A stretch of 64,000 nucleotides of DNA from ZC4RG20 sp963782445 (GTDB taxonomy: Bacteria; Pseudomonadota; Gammaproteobacteria; Steroidobacterales; Rariloculaceae): assembly GCA_963782445.1 (NCBI GenBank), contig CAWAJM010000001.1, forward strand, positions 1,798,001 to 1,862,000, given 5' to 3'. Below, piece by piece: positions 53,143 to 61,320 of this stretch (position 1 is the first letter of the stretch; each line of letters begins with the position of its first letter). Under the pieces are notes generated by a model. The model ran no database searches. It saw only the letters and a list, made by a program, of their open reading frames with translations, and was not told where the DNA came from. The position numbers and the translations under genes are program-made.

Positions 53143-54009
53143 TCATTTTGAGTTATTGTTCGCACCGCTTGCTTGCTTCTTCAGCGACTCTATATACGCC
53201 TGAATCTTCTGCTGATTCACCGCGTTAGTCATCTTGTCTCGCACGGAGTCCAGTGACGGCGGCTGGTTGTCCTTCTTGTCCTCGAGCTCGATGACGTGCC
53301 AGCCATACTGCGTCTTGACCGGTTGCTCCGTGTAGGAGCCGACCTTCAGGCTTTTCACCGCCTCCCCGAACGGCTTGACCATCGACTCGGCCGTGAACCA
53401 ACCGAGGTCTCCTCCGGAGGGTCCCGTCGGGCCCGTCGACTTCTTCTTAGCGAGTGCGGCGAAGTCGGCGCCCTTGTCGAGCTGTGCAATGATTGCCTTC
53501 GCCTCGTCCTCGGTCTTGACGAGGATATGGCGCGCTTTGTACTGAGTTGCGCCGAGGTTTGGTAGCTGCTTTTGGTAGGCAGCCTTGACCTCGTCATCGG
53601 TAGCCGGGTGCTGCTCGATATACCGGTTGATCATCGCGCGGGCCAGTAGTTGCTGGCGCTGCAGCTCGAGCTCCACGGCGATCGTACGCTCCTGGGGCAG
53701 GCCCTTGGTCTGCGCCGCATCGGCGAGGAGTTGGAGATTCTCGAGGCTGTCGAGAACGCCCTTCCGTTGCTCGTCCGTCAGGTCTTCTGGCGCCTTGTGC
53801 AGGGCATTCTCGGTGTAGTAACGGTACATGGATTCGTTGATCGGCGTGCCGTCGGAGGCTTTGACGGTGCTCGTGCCGAGCGCATCGGAATTGCTGGCTG
53901 CCGCGCTGCCGTCGGCCTGGGTCTGCGGGCTCCCGTGTTGAGCGCATGCGGCCAACAAGACGGAGGCACAAGCGAGGCCTGCGGCGGCGAAATGCAATCG
54001 AAACTTCAT
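53143..54009 (-). CDS. Parvulin-type peptidyl-prolyl isomerase lipoprotein
   Basis: A 288-residue periplasmic foldase. ATG 54009 starts a lipoprotein signal with lipobox LLAAC (Cys at about residue 22). A SurA-like helical N-domain precedes one parvulin domain: ARHILVKTEDEAKAIIAQLDKGADFAALAKKKSTGPTGPSGGDLGWF and VKTQYGWHVIELEDKK. The order resembles the EpsD/PrsA-type foldases found in this position after yciB-bolA in Pseudomonas. It lies 2 bp after the bolA stop and ends in a Lys/Asn-rich tail. Confidence 0.92.
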   Translation of the reverse strand: MKFRLHFAAAGLACASVLLAACAQHGSPQTQADGSAAASNSDALGTSTVKASDGTPINESMYRYYTENALHKAPEDLTDEQRKGVLDSLENLQLLADAAQTKGLPQERTIAVELELQRQQLLARAMINRYIEQHPATDDEVKAAYQKQLPNLGATQYKARHILVKTEDEAKAIIAQLDKGADFAALAKKKSTGPTGPSGGDLGWFTAESMVKPFGEAVKSLKVGSYTEQPVKTQYGWHVIELEDKKDNQPPSLDSVRDKMTNAVNQQKIQAYIESLKKQASGANNNSK

Positions 54010-54011
54010 CT

Positions 54012-54314
54012 CTATCCTTTCTCTCTCTCTCGGTGAGTTTCCTCGGCGGCAGAGGGGGCGAGGGCGACAAGACTGAGCGCATGGATGTCGGTCTTCATGA
54101 GATCGCCAAGCGCATCGTAGACCATACGATGCCGCTCCAACGTCTTGGTTCCCAGGAACCGGTCCGATACGAGCCGCACTCGAAAGTGGCCGCGCCCGTC
54201 GCGGGCGCCCGGATGCCCGGCATGCCGATGGCTTTCGTCCTTGATCTCGAGCTCTTCGGGCGCGAAGGCCTGCTCGAGGCAAGCGCGAATGGCGGAGACG
54301 CGATCCTCAGTCAG
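54012..54314 (-). CDS. bolA: BolA family protein with non-canonical CTG start
   Basis: A 100-residue BolA-like protein that usually pairs with a monothiol glutaredoxin in Fe-S metabolism. It reads IRACLEQAFAPEELEIKDESHRHAGHPGARDGRGHFRVRLVSDRF and LERHRMVYDALGDLM, with the conserved His in ESHRHAGH and RH. No ATG, GTG or TTG occurs between the upstream in-frame stop and the conserved core. CTG 54314 overlaps the yciB stop region and would give the normal N-terminus LTEDRVSA. It is tightly placed between yciB and the foldase gene. The C-terminal tail is short and charged. Confidence 0.85.
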   Translation of the reverse strand: MTEDRVSAIRACLEQAFAPEELEIKDESHRHAGHPGARDGRGHFRVRLVSDRFLGTKTLERHRMVYDALGDLMKTDIHALSLVALAPSAAEETHREREKG

Positions 54315-54882
54315 GGCTGGCCTCCTCTCCCTGTGGCTGGGCCGCTATCTCCTGCCCCGAGGTGCGCACGGCGATCCATATGGCTTGGCCGATGGCCGTC
54401 AACAGCATCAGGCCGAACTCGCCGAACAGCTTGAAGTTGACCCAGGTGGCTTCCGTGAAGTTGTACAGGACGATCAGATTGGCGGCGCCCATGACTACGA
54501 AGGCGGCCACCCACATGAAATTGAGCTGGCGCCACATGTCCGCGTCCAGCGTTACGGCATGCCCCATGAGCCGTTGGATCAGCGGCTGTTTGCCGAAGTA
54601 GTACTGGCTTGCGAGAAAGGCACCGGCAAATACCCAGTACACGACCGTCGGCTTCCACTCGATGAAAATGGGGTTGCGCAGCGCGAGTGTGATGCCGCCG
54701 AGCACGGCGACCGCGGCCGTCGAGACGAGCAGCATGCGGCTGACCCGGCGCCGGCGCAGCCATTGCGCGGCGAGCTGTGCGGCCATGATCGCGATAGTCG
54801 CTCCGGTTGCCACGTACATGCCGGCAAGCTTGTACGCCACGAAGAAGACGATAATCGGAAATAAATCAACGAGTAGCTGCAT
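54307..54882 (-). CDS. yciB: YciB/IspA family inner membrane protein (septation)
   Basis: A 191-residue membrane protein with about five hydrophobic segments. The family pattern is clear: MQLLVDLFPIIVFFVAYKLAGMYVATGATI, NPIFIEWKPTVVYWVFAGAFLASQYYFGKQPLIQRLMG and WVNFKLFGEFGLMLLTAIGQAIWI. YciB contributes to envelope integrity and links elongation to division in E. coli. The last bases overlap the CTG start of bolA. It is divergent from the yciO-like gene. Confidence 0.93.
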   Translation of the reverse strand: MQLLVDLFPIIVFFVAYKLAGMYVATGATIAIMAAQLAAQWLRRRRVSRMLLVSTAAVAVLGGITLALRNPIFIEWKPTVVYWVFAGAFLASQYYFGKQPLIQRLMGHAVTLDADMWRQLNFMWVAAFVVMGAANLIVLYNFTEATWVNFKLFGEFGLMLLTAIGQAIWIAVRTSGQEIAAQPQGEEASPD

Positions 54883-54969
54883 TAGGCGTGTACTCTGCTG
54901 GAGACCGCTAGGCGCATCTTAACCCAAGCGGGGTGAGGCGCGCCCTCCGGCTGTGCTTACAATGGCGGC

Positions 54970-55593
54970 ATGAGCCAGTACTTCAAGGTCCATCCCATCA
55001 ACCCACAGCCTCGTCTGCTCGAGCGAGCGGCCGAGAGCCTTGCGGCCGGGGGCGTCATCGTCTATCCGACCGATTCCGTCTACGCCTTCGGCTGCCGCAT
55101 GGGGGAGAAGGAGGCGCTCGAGCGAATACGACGCATCCGGCGTACGGAGCGGGATCATGAATTTACGCTGGTCTGCCGCGACCTGTCCGAAATCGCAACT
55201 TACGCGAGGATAGACAATCAAACCTACCGACTGTTGCGTTCCCTCACGCCCGGGCCCTACACCTTCATCCTCCGAGCCACGCACGACGTGCCGAAGCGGT
55301 TGCAGGATCCGAAGAAGCGGTCGATCGGTATCCGCGTGCCGGATCACCCGATTGTGGCCGCGCTGCTGGAGGTTTTCGGGGCCCCGATCCTGAGCTCGTC
55401 GCTCCTGCTCCCGGAGGAGGAGCTGCCGATGTCGGATCCGGAGGAGATCCGCGACCGGCTCGGCAGTCAGGTGGATGCCATCGTCGACGGCGGCGCATGC
55501 GGCGTGGAGCCGACGACCATCCTCGATCTCAGCGGCGATACGTTTACCGTCCTGCGCGCCGGCAAGGGCCCTGCGCCGAACTTCGCTTCGTAA
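54970..55593 (+). CDS. YciO-type Sua5/YrdC family protein
   Basis: A 207-residue protein with the YrdC fold (GGVIVYPTDSVYAFGCRMGEKEALERI; LTPGPYTFILRAT; SIGIRVPDHPI; PILSSSLLLPEEELPMSD). Starting with SQYFKVHPINPQPR is typical of YciO rather than TsaC/Sua5. YciO is related to threonylcarbamoyl-AMP synthases but is usually not the essential TsaC; its role is uncertain. It lies upstream of the M50 protease gene. Confidence 0.9.
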   Translation: MSQYFKVHPINPQPRLLERAAESLAAGGVIVYPTDSVYAFGCRMGEKEALERIRRIRRTERDHEFTLVCRDLSEIATYARIDNQTYRLLRSLTPGPYTFILRATHDVPKRLQDPKKRSIGIRVPDHPIVAALLEVFGAPILSSSLLLPEEELPMSDPEEIRDRLGSQVDAIVDGGACGVEPTTILDLSGDTFTVLRAGKGPAPNFAS

Positions 55594-55628
55594 GCCCGCC
55601 GAGCCTTTAGAGAGCGTATAATACGGCG

Positions 55629-56300
55629 ATGCCGGGACTAGATTTTGCTCACCTCATTCGGGTCTTGTCGGTGGCGGCCATCCCTGGCGTACTGGCAATT
55701 ACCCTTCACGAAGTTGCCCACGGCTGGGCGGCCCGCCTACTCGGGGACAACACCGCCTACATGGCCGGGCGGCTCAGCCTGAATCCGTTGAAGCACGTGG
55801 ATCCAATCGGCACGGTCGTCCTGCCGATCGTGATGCTGCTGATCCCGGGCGGCCCCATCTTCGGCTGGGCGAAACCGGTTCCCGTGGCTTTCGGTCGGCT
55901 CCACCACCCGCGGCGCGACATGATCCTCGTGGCGGCCGCGGGGCCGGGCTCCAACCTGCTCATGGCGCTCGCGTGGGCGCTCATCGGTGCGCTCGAGATG
56001 CTCGTCCTGCACGTGGGGGGCCTGCCGGGCCAGTGGATCATCGGGGTCTGCCGGTTCGGGATCGAGATCAACGTCGTCTTGGCCGTTTTCAACATGGTGC
56101 CGATTCCGCCCCTCGACGGCGGCCGCGTGCTCGCGGGGCTGCTGCCGCCGCAAGGCGCCCGGATGCTTGATCAAATCGAGCCGTTCGGGATACTCATCGT
56201 TTTGGTGCTGCTCATGACTGTCCTGTGGCGGTTCCTCTCGGGGCCCGTCGTGTATTTCGTCAATGTGTTCTACTCGATAGCCGGATTCGGACACCTATGA
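55629..56300 (+). CDS. Site-2 protease family (M50) membrane protease
   Basis: A 223-residue intramembrane zinc metalloprotease of the compact type without PDZ domain. The active-site motif HEVAH is residues 27-31 in TLHEVAHGW; the third zinc ligand lies in NMVPIPPLDGGRVLAG. About six membrane segments. The substrate is unknown. The stop overlaps the scpA start (ATGA), a coupling also seen in other gammaproteobacteria with M50-scpA-scpB order. Confidence 0.93.
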   Translation: MPGLDFAHLIRVLSVAAIPGVLAITLHEVAHGWAARLLGDNTAYMAGRLSLNPLKHVDPIGTVVLPIVMLLIPGGPIFGWAKPVPVAFGRLHHPRRDMILVAAAGPGSNLLMALAWALIGALEMLVLHVGGLPGQWIIGVCRFGIEINVVLAVFNMVPIPPLDGGRVLAGLLPPQGARMLDQIEPFGILIVLVLLMTVLWRFLSGPVVYFVNVFYSIAGFGHL

Positions 56301-57196
56301 CAGCCGAAGCCGAGGCCCCCAAACCCAAGCTGCGGCTCGTTCCGCAAGTGCCGCCTCCTATCAGCGGCGAGGCGGGGTCGCCGGCGCAGGGCGAGATGCC
56401 GTTCGCGATCGTCGAGGGGGAGCCGGTCACGCAGTTGCCGCGGGATCTCTACATTCCGCCTCACGCGCTCAAGGTCTTCCTCGAGGCATTCGAGGGGCCG
56501 CTCGATCTGCTGCTCTACCTGATTCGCCGCCAGAATCTCGACATCCTCGACATCCCGATCGCGGAGATCTCGCGGCAGTACGTTCAGTACATCGAGCTCA
56601 TGAAAGAGATGCAGTTCGAGCTCGCGGGCGAGTATCTCGTCATGGCGGCCACGCTCGCGGAGATCAAGTCCCGCATGCTGCTGCCGCGCGCACCGGAGGA
56701 AGAAGGCGAGGAAGACGATCCGCGCGCCGAGCTCGTCCGGCGGCTTCAGGAATACGAGCGGTTCAAGAAGGCCGCGGAGGATATCGATTCGCTCGAGCGG
56801 CTCGAGCGGGATGTCCTGCAGGCGGAGGCCGAGATCGTCGAGCGGCCCATCGTCACGAAGCTCCCGGACGTGACGCTCAAGGAGCTGCTGTTCGCGTTCA
56901 AGGAAGTCCTCGACCGCTCCAGCATGTTCGCGCATCACCACGTGCAGCGGGAACCGCTCTCGGTGCGGGAGCGCATGTCCAACGTGCTGCTGGTGCTTCA
57001 GGATCGAGAGGATGCCGAGTTCACGGCGCTGTTCGACCCGACGGAGGGCCGCATGGGCGTCACGGTGACTTTTCTTGCGATCCTCGAATTGGTGAAAGAG
57101 ACGCTGATCGAAGTCGCGCAGGCGGAGCCGTTTGCGCCGATCCGTGTACGCTCCAAGCAATCTTCCGCGCCCGACGAGCAATCCGAGCGCGCCTGA
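56297..57196 (+). CDS. scpA: Segregation and condensation protein A
   Basis: A 299-residue kleisin that bridges the SMC heads. The N-terminal signature is FLEAFEGPLDLLLYLIRRQNLDILDIPIAEISRQYVQYI and the second helix reads LAGEYLVMAATLAEIKSRMLLP. The C-terminal winged helix (FLAILELVKETLIEVAQAEPFAPI) binds the SMC head. A Pro-rich N-terminal extension of about 50 residues precedes the core. ATG 56297 overlaps the protease stop. It works with smc and scpB of this window. Confidence 0.95.
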   Translation: MTAEAEAPKPKLRLVPQVPPPISGEAGSPAQGEMPFAIVEGEPVTQLPRDLYIPPHALKVFLEAFEGPLDLLLYLIRRQNLDILDIPIAEISRQYVQYIELMKEMQFELAGEYLVMAATLAEIKSRMLLPRAPEEEGEEDDPRAELVRRLQEYERFKKAAEDIDSLERLERDVLQAEAEIVERPIVTKLPDVTLKELLFAFKEVLDRSSMFAHHHVQREPLSVRERMSNVLLVLQDREDAEFTALFDPTEGRMGVTVTFLAILELVKETLIEVAQAEPFAPIRVRSKQSSAPDEQSERA

Positions 57197-57204
57197 GAGT
57201 CGAG

Positions 57205-58296
57205 ATGGACCCGACGCAGATCAAGCACGTCATCGAGGCCGCGTTGCTCGCGGCTGGCCGTCCCCTGCCGTTCGACAAGCTCGCTTCGCTGTTTGCCGCG
57301 AAGGGTTCCGAGCTGGATCGCGATACGCTTCGTCAAGCGCTCGAGGGGCTCGAGGCGGACTACAAGGAGCGCGGTCTGGAGCTCAAGGAAGTCGCGAGCG
57401 GCTATCGGATCCAGATCAGGAGCTCGATGACGGATTGGCTCGTGCCGCTCTGGGAGGAGAGGGCACCGCGGTATACCAGAGCGCTCCTCGAGACGCTTGC
57501 GCTGATCGCCTATCGCCAGCCCATCACGCGTGCCGAGATCGAAGACGTGCGCGGTGTCGCCGTGAGCACGAATATCATTCGAACCTTGATGGAACGAAGC
57601 TGGATCCGCGTCGTCGGTCATCGCGATGTCCCCGGCAAACCAGCCATGTTCGGGACCACGCGGGATTTTCTCGACTACTTCGGGCTCAGGAAGCTCGAAG
57701 ACTTGCCGACGCTCGCGGACATCAAGGAGGGTCTGCCCGAGGAGAGCCCGCAGGGAGATTTCATCGACGTGCTGGCTTCCGGCGAGGAAGGCGAGAGCGC
57801 CGAGGCGCTGGCGCTGAGCGAGGCCGAGGTCAGCGTCGTCATCGCCCAGGCAGCGATGAGCGAAGAATCCGAGGGCGAAGCCGAAGCCGAACCGGTCGAG
57901 GTGGCAGACCTCGAGGCGGCGGATGACTTCGAGCCGGAAGATTTCGCGGCGGAGGGTGCCGAGCCGGAGGATTTCGAGCCGGAGGATTTCGAGCGCGAGG
58001 ATCTCGAACCCGAAGATTCGGACGCCGAAGACGCCGATTCGGAGGAGCTCGAAGTCGTCGTGGTGTTCGATTCCGATTCGGACGCCGAGGATGCTCCGGA
58101 GGGCCAAGCGGATTCGGCTGCGGACCTCGATTCGGAAGCCGAAGCCGAAGCCGAAGCGGAAGGCGAAGGCGAGCCAGAAGGGCGCGTGTCCGAATTTGAC
58201 GACCGCGCGCCGCCGAGCGAAGCGCCCGAAGACGAGACGGAAGGCGACGCGGAGGACTCGACGAGCGTCGGGCTCGCGCGCTCGGAGTCGCACTGA
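57205..58296 (+). CDS. scpB: Segregation and condensation protein B with long acidic tail
   Basis: A 363-residue protein. Residues 1-180 are a normal ScpB with tandem winged helices (HVIEAALLAAGRPLPFDKLASLF; LLETLALIAYRQPITRAEIEDVRGVAVSTNIIRTLMERSWI; GKPAMFGTTRDFLDYFGL). Residues from about 195 to the end are a low-complexity tail dominated by Glu, Asp and Ala with blocks of EPEDFE and AEAEAE. Usual ScpB proteins have about 180-230 residues. The tail may be a disordered regulatory or solubility element. It is 8 bp after scpA. Confidence 0.94.
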   Translation: MDPTQIKHVIEAALLAAGRPLPFDKLASLFAAKGSELDRDTLRQALEGLEADYKERGLELKEVASGYRIQIRSSMTDWLVPLWEERAPRYTRALLETLALIAYRQPITRAEIEDVRGVAVSTNIIRTLMERSWIRVVGHRDVPGKPAMFGTTRDFLDYFGLRKLEDLPTLADIKEGLPEESPQGDFIDVLASGEEGESAEALALSEAEVSVVIAQAAMSEESEGEAEAEPVEVADLEAADDFEPEDFAAEGAEPEDFEPEDFEREDLEPEDSDAEDADSEELEVVVVFDSDSDAEDAPEGQADSAADLDSEAEAEAEAEGEGEPEGRVSEFDDRAPPSEAPEDETEGDAEDSTSVGLARSESH

Positions 58297-58298
58297 CT

Positions 58299-59063
58299 CT
58301 GGGCGAGCGTATTCAAAAGGTCCTCGCCAATGCGGGGCTCGGGTCGAGACGCGAGATCGAGCGCTGGATCGTGGCGGGCCGCGTTACGGTCGACGGCCGG
58401 CAAGCCGAGCTCGGCCAACGCATCGAGGGTCGGGAGCGCGTACTGCTCGATGGACGGCCGGTGGCGCTCGCGTCGCGCGGCGCCGCTCACCGCCACCTTG
58501 CCTACTACAAGCCCGCCGGGGAGCTCACGACGCGGGACGACCCCGAACGCCGTCCGACCGTTTTCGACCGGCTGCCGACCCCCGGCCACGGGCGGTGGAT
58601 CGCAATCGGCCGCCTCGACCTCAATACGCAGGGTCTGCTGCTGCTCACGACCGACGGGGAGCTGGCGAACCGACTCATGCATCCGAGTCGGCAGGTCGCG
58701 CGGGAGTATGCGGTGCGGCTCCTCGGCCGGCCGAGCGACGCGCAGCTCGAGCGGCTGCTAGGGGGCATCGAGCTCGAGGACGGCCCGGCGAAGTTCGACC
58801 ATATCGAATACCGCGGCGGTGAGGGCGCGAACGAATGGCTGCACGTGACATTGCGGGAAGGCCGCAATCGCGAAGTGCGGCGGATGTTCGAGGCGCTGAA
58901 CCTGACCGTGAGCCGGCTGATCAGGGTGCGCTACGGTCCGATTCAGCTCGCCCGTCTGCAGCGCGGCCGCTCGCGCGAGCTCGGCACGGGCGAGGTCGAG
59001 GCGCTCTATCGGGCGGTCGGCCTCTCGGTGCCGGGCAAACGGGCACCCGGCCAACGCGGCTGA
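58299..59063 (+). CDS. rluB: 23S rRNA pseudouridine-2605 synthase RluB, likely CTG start
   Basis: A 254-residue RsuA-family pseudouridine synthase. The S4 domain begins ERIQKVLANAGLGSRREIERWI, which lies upstream of the first GTG at 58371, so that GTG would cut the S4 domain. CTG 58299, 2 bp after the scpB stop, is the best start; ATT 58311 is an alternative. The catalytic Asp is in GRLDLNTQGLLLLT. HYKPAG-type YYKPAGELTT, HVTLREGRNREVRRMFEALNL and RVRYGPIQL are family marks. It is the last gene of the scpA-scpB-rluB group. Confidence 0.9.
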   Translation: MGERIQKVLANAGLGSRREIERWIVAGRVTVDGRQAELGQRIEGRERVLLDGRPVALASRGAAHRHLAYYKPAGELTTRDDPERRPTVFDRLPTPGHGRWIAIGRLDLNTQGLLLLTTDGELANRLMHPSRQVAREYAVRLLGRPSDAQLERLLGGIELEDGPAKFDHIEYRGGEGANEWLHVTLREGRNREVRRMFEALNLTVSRLIRVRYGPIQLARLQRGRSRELGTGEVEALYRAVGLSVPGKRAPGQRG

Positions 59064-59105
59064 TGCCTAGCGGCGCGTGATCCCGCCGCTGCACCGCCGA
59101 GCCCA

Positions 59106-59864
59106 TCATGCCGGCTTGGGGGTCTGCACCTCGATGCGCTGCCCCGTCGTACCCTTGCTGTCGGGCCCGAGCAGGTAGAGATACGGCTTTGTCAGGGATT
59201 CGGGCGCCGGGATCTGCGACGGATCCTCGGCCGGATAGGCCTTCGCGCGCATTTGGGTCCGCGCGGGGCCTGGATTGATGCAATTGACGCGCACCGCCGT
59301 TTTCTCCATTTCGTCGGCCAAGACCTGCGTCATGCCCTCGACGGCGAACTTCGAGACCGCGTAGGCGCCCCAATAGGCCCGGCCCTTGTGGCCGACGCCG
59401 CTCGTCGTGAACAGCACGGATGCGTCGGCCGAGTTGCGCAGCAGCGGCAGCATGCAGCGCGTCAGGATGAACGCCGTATTGACGTTGACGTGCATGACGC
59501 GCTGCCAGACGCCGATGTCGTAGTACTCGATCGGCGCCCGTTCGCCGAGGAGCCCGGCGTTGTGAAGCAGGCCATCGAGCCGTCCGTAGCGTTCCTCGAT
59601 CTGATCGATGAGCTCCTGATACTGGGGCCCTTGCGCGCGCTCGAGGTCGAGCTGGGCGGCGGCGGGCTCGGGGCCGAGCGGGCATAGCTCCTCGTACAAG
59701 GCCTGCAGCGCTTTGGCGTCTCGGCCGTGCAGCAGCACGGTCGCGCCGTGGCGCACGAGATCGGTGGCGACGGCACGGCCGATGCCGCGCGTCGCGCCGG
59801 TCACGAGGATCACCCGGTCCTTCAACAGATCGGCCGGCGGCGAGTAGTCCTGCATTTCGATCAC
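59106..59864 (-). CDS. YciK-type short-chain dehydrogenase/reductase
   Basis: A 252-residue classical SDR. The NAD(P) site is VTGATRGIGRAVATDL. NAG reads HNAGLLGERAP. The catalytic Ser and YxxxK are in TTSGVGHKGRAYWGAYAVSKFA, and PGPARTQMR ends the family motif list. The genomic place, after ubiG and a HAD phosphatase, is conserved in Pseudomonas, and the E. coli homologue is YciK. The substrate is unknown. Met at residue 4 is an alternative start. Confidence 0.92.
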   Translation of the reverse strand: MIEMQDYSPPADLLKDRVILVTGATRGIGRAVATDLVRHGATVLLHGRDAKALQALYEELCPLGPEPAAAQLDLERAQGPQYQELIDQIEERYGRLDGLLHNAGLLGERAPIEYYDIGVWQRVMHVNVNTAFILTRCMLPLLRNSADASVLFTTSGVGHKGRAYWGAYAVSKFAVEGMTQVLADEMEKTAVRVNCINPGPARTQMRAKAYPAEDPSQIPAPESLTKPYLYLLGPDSKGTTGQRIEVQTPKPA

Positions 59865-59908
59865 TGCATGCTCCGATTCGTTCGCATCCTGGGTTGGAGG
59901 GCCGCGGG

Positions 59909-60571
59909 CTACGCAAGGTCCCCGAGCATGGCGACGAGCTCGCGCGGATGGCGCGCGACGTAGTCGGCAGACCAGGCCGTGACATCCACGTGCGGACGGA
60001 TGTAGCCGTAGGCGGCCGCGATCGTGACCATGCCGGCGGCGCGTCCCGCCTCGACGTCCCGCGGCGCGTCACCGACATAGACGCAGTGTTCCGGCGCAAT
60101 GCCGAGCTCCCCGGCGGCGAGCAGCAGCGGCGCCGGATGCGGCTTTCGCTGCGGCAACTGATCGCCGCTCACGACGCTGCCCGGCCGGCCGCCGAGCCCG
60201 AGCGCATCGAGAAGCGGCACCGTCATGGCGCGCGGTTTGTTCGTGACGACGCCCCAGCGTCGCCCAATACGAGAAATACAATCATCAATATCGTTTAACG
60301 TGATGTATAAACGAGAATTTATGCAGACATCGCGGGCATAAAGCTCGATGAAGCGCGCGCGCAGCGCTTCGAACTCCGCCGCCGGCCCGGCGTCGCCGAA
60401 ACCGAGCCGAACGAGACCCGTGGAGCCGTTCGAGACTTCGTTGCGGGCGATCGCGTACGGCATCGGCGCGCGGCCGGCCTCTGCCAGCATGCGGTTCAGG
60501 ACCGCCACGAGATCCGGGGCCGTATCGGCGAGCGTACCGTCGAGGTCGAAGAGGACGGCAGCGATGCTCAT
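59909..60571 (-). CDS. mupP: HAD phosphatase, probable MurNAc-6-phosphate phosphatase MupP
   Basis: A 220-residue HAD hydrolase. Motif I is FDLDGTLADTAPDLV (Asp9, Asp11), motif II VVTNK, motif III KPHPAPLLLAA, motif IV VYVGDAPRDVEAG. It resembles Gph, but the position between ubiG and the YciK-like SDR equals that of mupP in Pseudomonas, a peptidoglycan-recycling phosphatase, so MupP is preferred on synteny. The ATG overlaps the ubiG stop (ATGA). Bases about 60263-60346 (residues 76-103) are strikingly AT-rich and replace the usual SRLYPG turn with SRLYITLNDIDDC. Confidence 0.82.
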   Translation of the reverse strand: MSIAAVLFDLDGTLADTAPDLVAVLNRMLAEAGRAPMPYAIARNEVSNGSTGLVRLGFGDAGPAAEFEALRARFIELYARDVCINSRLYITLNDIDDCISRIGRRWGVVTNKPRAMTVPLLDALGLGGRPGSVVSGDQLPQRKPHPAPLLLAAGELGIAPEHCVYVGDAPRDVEAGRAAGMVTIAAAYGYIRPHVDVTAWSADYVARHPRELVAMLGDLA

Positions 60572-61320
60572 GGCGAGGCACGCTCGTGTGCCGCGCTTTT
60601 GACCGCGTGCAGAAAGTAGTTGACGTCGACGTTGCCGCCCATCGTGTAGTCCCCGAAAAGGGGATTGAAGTGCAGGCCCGTGAGGCCTTCGACCGTGAGG
60701 CCGGCGCGCCGGCACCAGGCCCCGAGCTGCGACGGGCGGATGAGCTTGAGGTATTCGTGCGTGCCCCGCGGCACCATGCGCAGCACGTGCTCGGCCGCGA
60801 CGATCGCGAGCAGGAAGCTCTTCGGGTTGCGGTTGATCGTCGAGAAGAAGGCCGCGCCCCCGGGTTTCAGCGCCGCGGCGCAGGCCGCCACGATTGCCTC
60901 GGGGTCTGGCACGTGCTCGAGCAGCTCGAGGCAGGTGACGATGTCGAACCGGCCGCGCTGCGCGACGGCGACCTCGTCAACGTCGATGCACTCGTAATGG
61001 ATCTGCAGGCCGGCCGCCGCCGCGTGCGCGCGGGCTGTATCGATGTTCGCAGCAGCCAGGTCGATGCCGGTCACGTCGGCGCCTTCGGCCGCGAGGGCCT
61101 CGCACAGCAGGCCGCCGCCGCAACCAACGTCGAGCGCCCGGACGCCGCGCAGCGCGGCCCGATCGCGGACGTAGGCGAGGCGCAGCGGATTGATCGCGTG
61201 CAGGGTCCGAAACGGCCCTTGCGGGTCCCACCAGTCTGCCGCGCGCGAGGCAAACTTCGCGAGCTCGGCCGGATCCGCGTTGCCTGTCGTGTCGTCCATT
61301 GGCCGGCCTTCGTCCATCAT
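60568..61320 (-). CDS. ubiG: Ubiquinone O-methyltransferase UbiG
   Basis: A 250-residue SAM-dependent enzyme for both O-methylations in ubiquinone synthesis. It has DPAELAKFASRAADWWDPQGPFRTLHAINPLRLAYV, motif I LDVGCGGGLLCEALA, FDIVTCLELLEHVPDP and FFSTINRNPKSF, all typical of UbiG. ATG 61320 overlaps the mtaD stop; Met codons at 61317 and 61299 are alternatives. It is translationally coupled on both sides, to mtaD and mupP. Confidence 0.96.
   Translation of the reverse strand: MMDEGRPMDDTTGNADPAELAKFASRAADWWDPQGPFRTLHAINPLRLAYVRDRAALRGVRALDVGCGGGLLCEALAAEGADVTGIDLAAANIDTARAHAAAAGLQIHYECIDVDEVAVAQRGRFDIVTCLELLEHVPDPEAIVAACAAALKPGGAAFFSTINRNPKSFLLAIVAAEHVLRMVPRGTHEYLKLIRPSQLGAWCRRAGLTVEGLTGLHFNPLFGDYTMGGNVDVNYFLHAVKSAAHERASP

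Noticed and set aside
53143..54282. Longer version of the foldase gene starting at 54282
   Set aside because: The extra N-terminus is the wrong frame of bolA and would hide the lipoprotein signal; ATG 54009 is correct.
55677..55692. Match to the REP core (CCATCCCTGGCG) in the M50 protease gene
   Set aside because: It encodes a conserved part of the membrane helix (AAIPGVLAI), has no GTAG-headed palindrome and no inverted arms.
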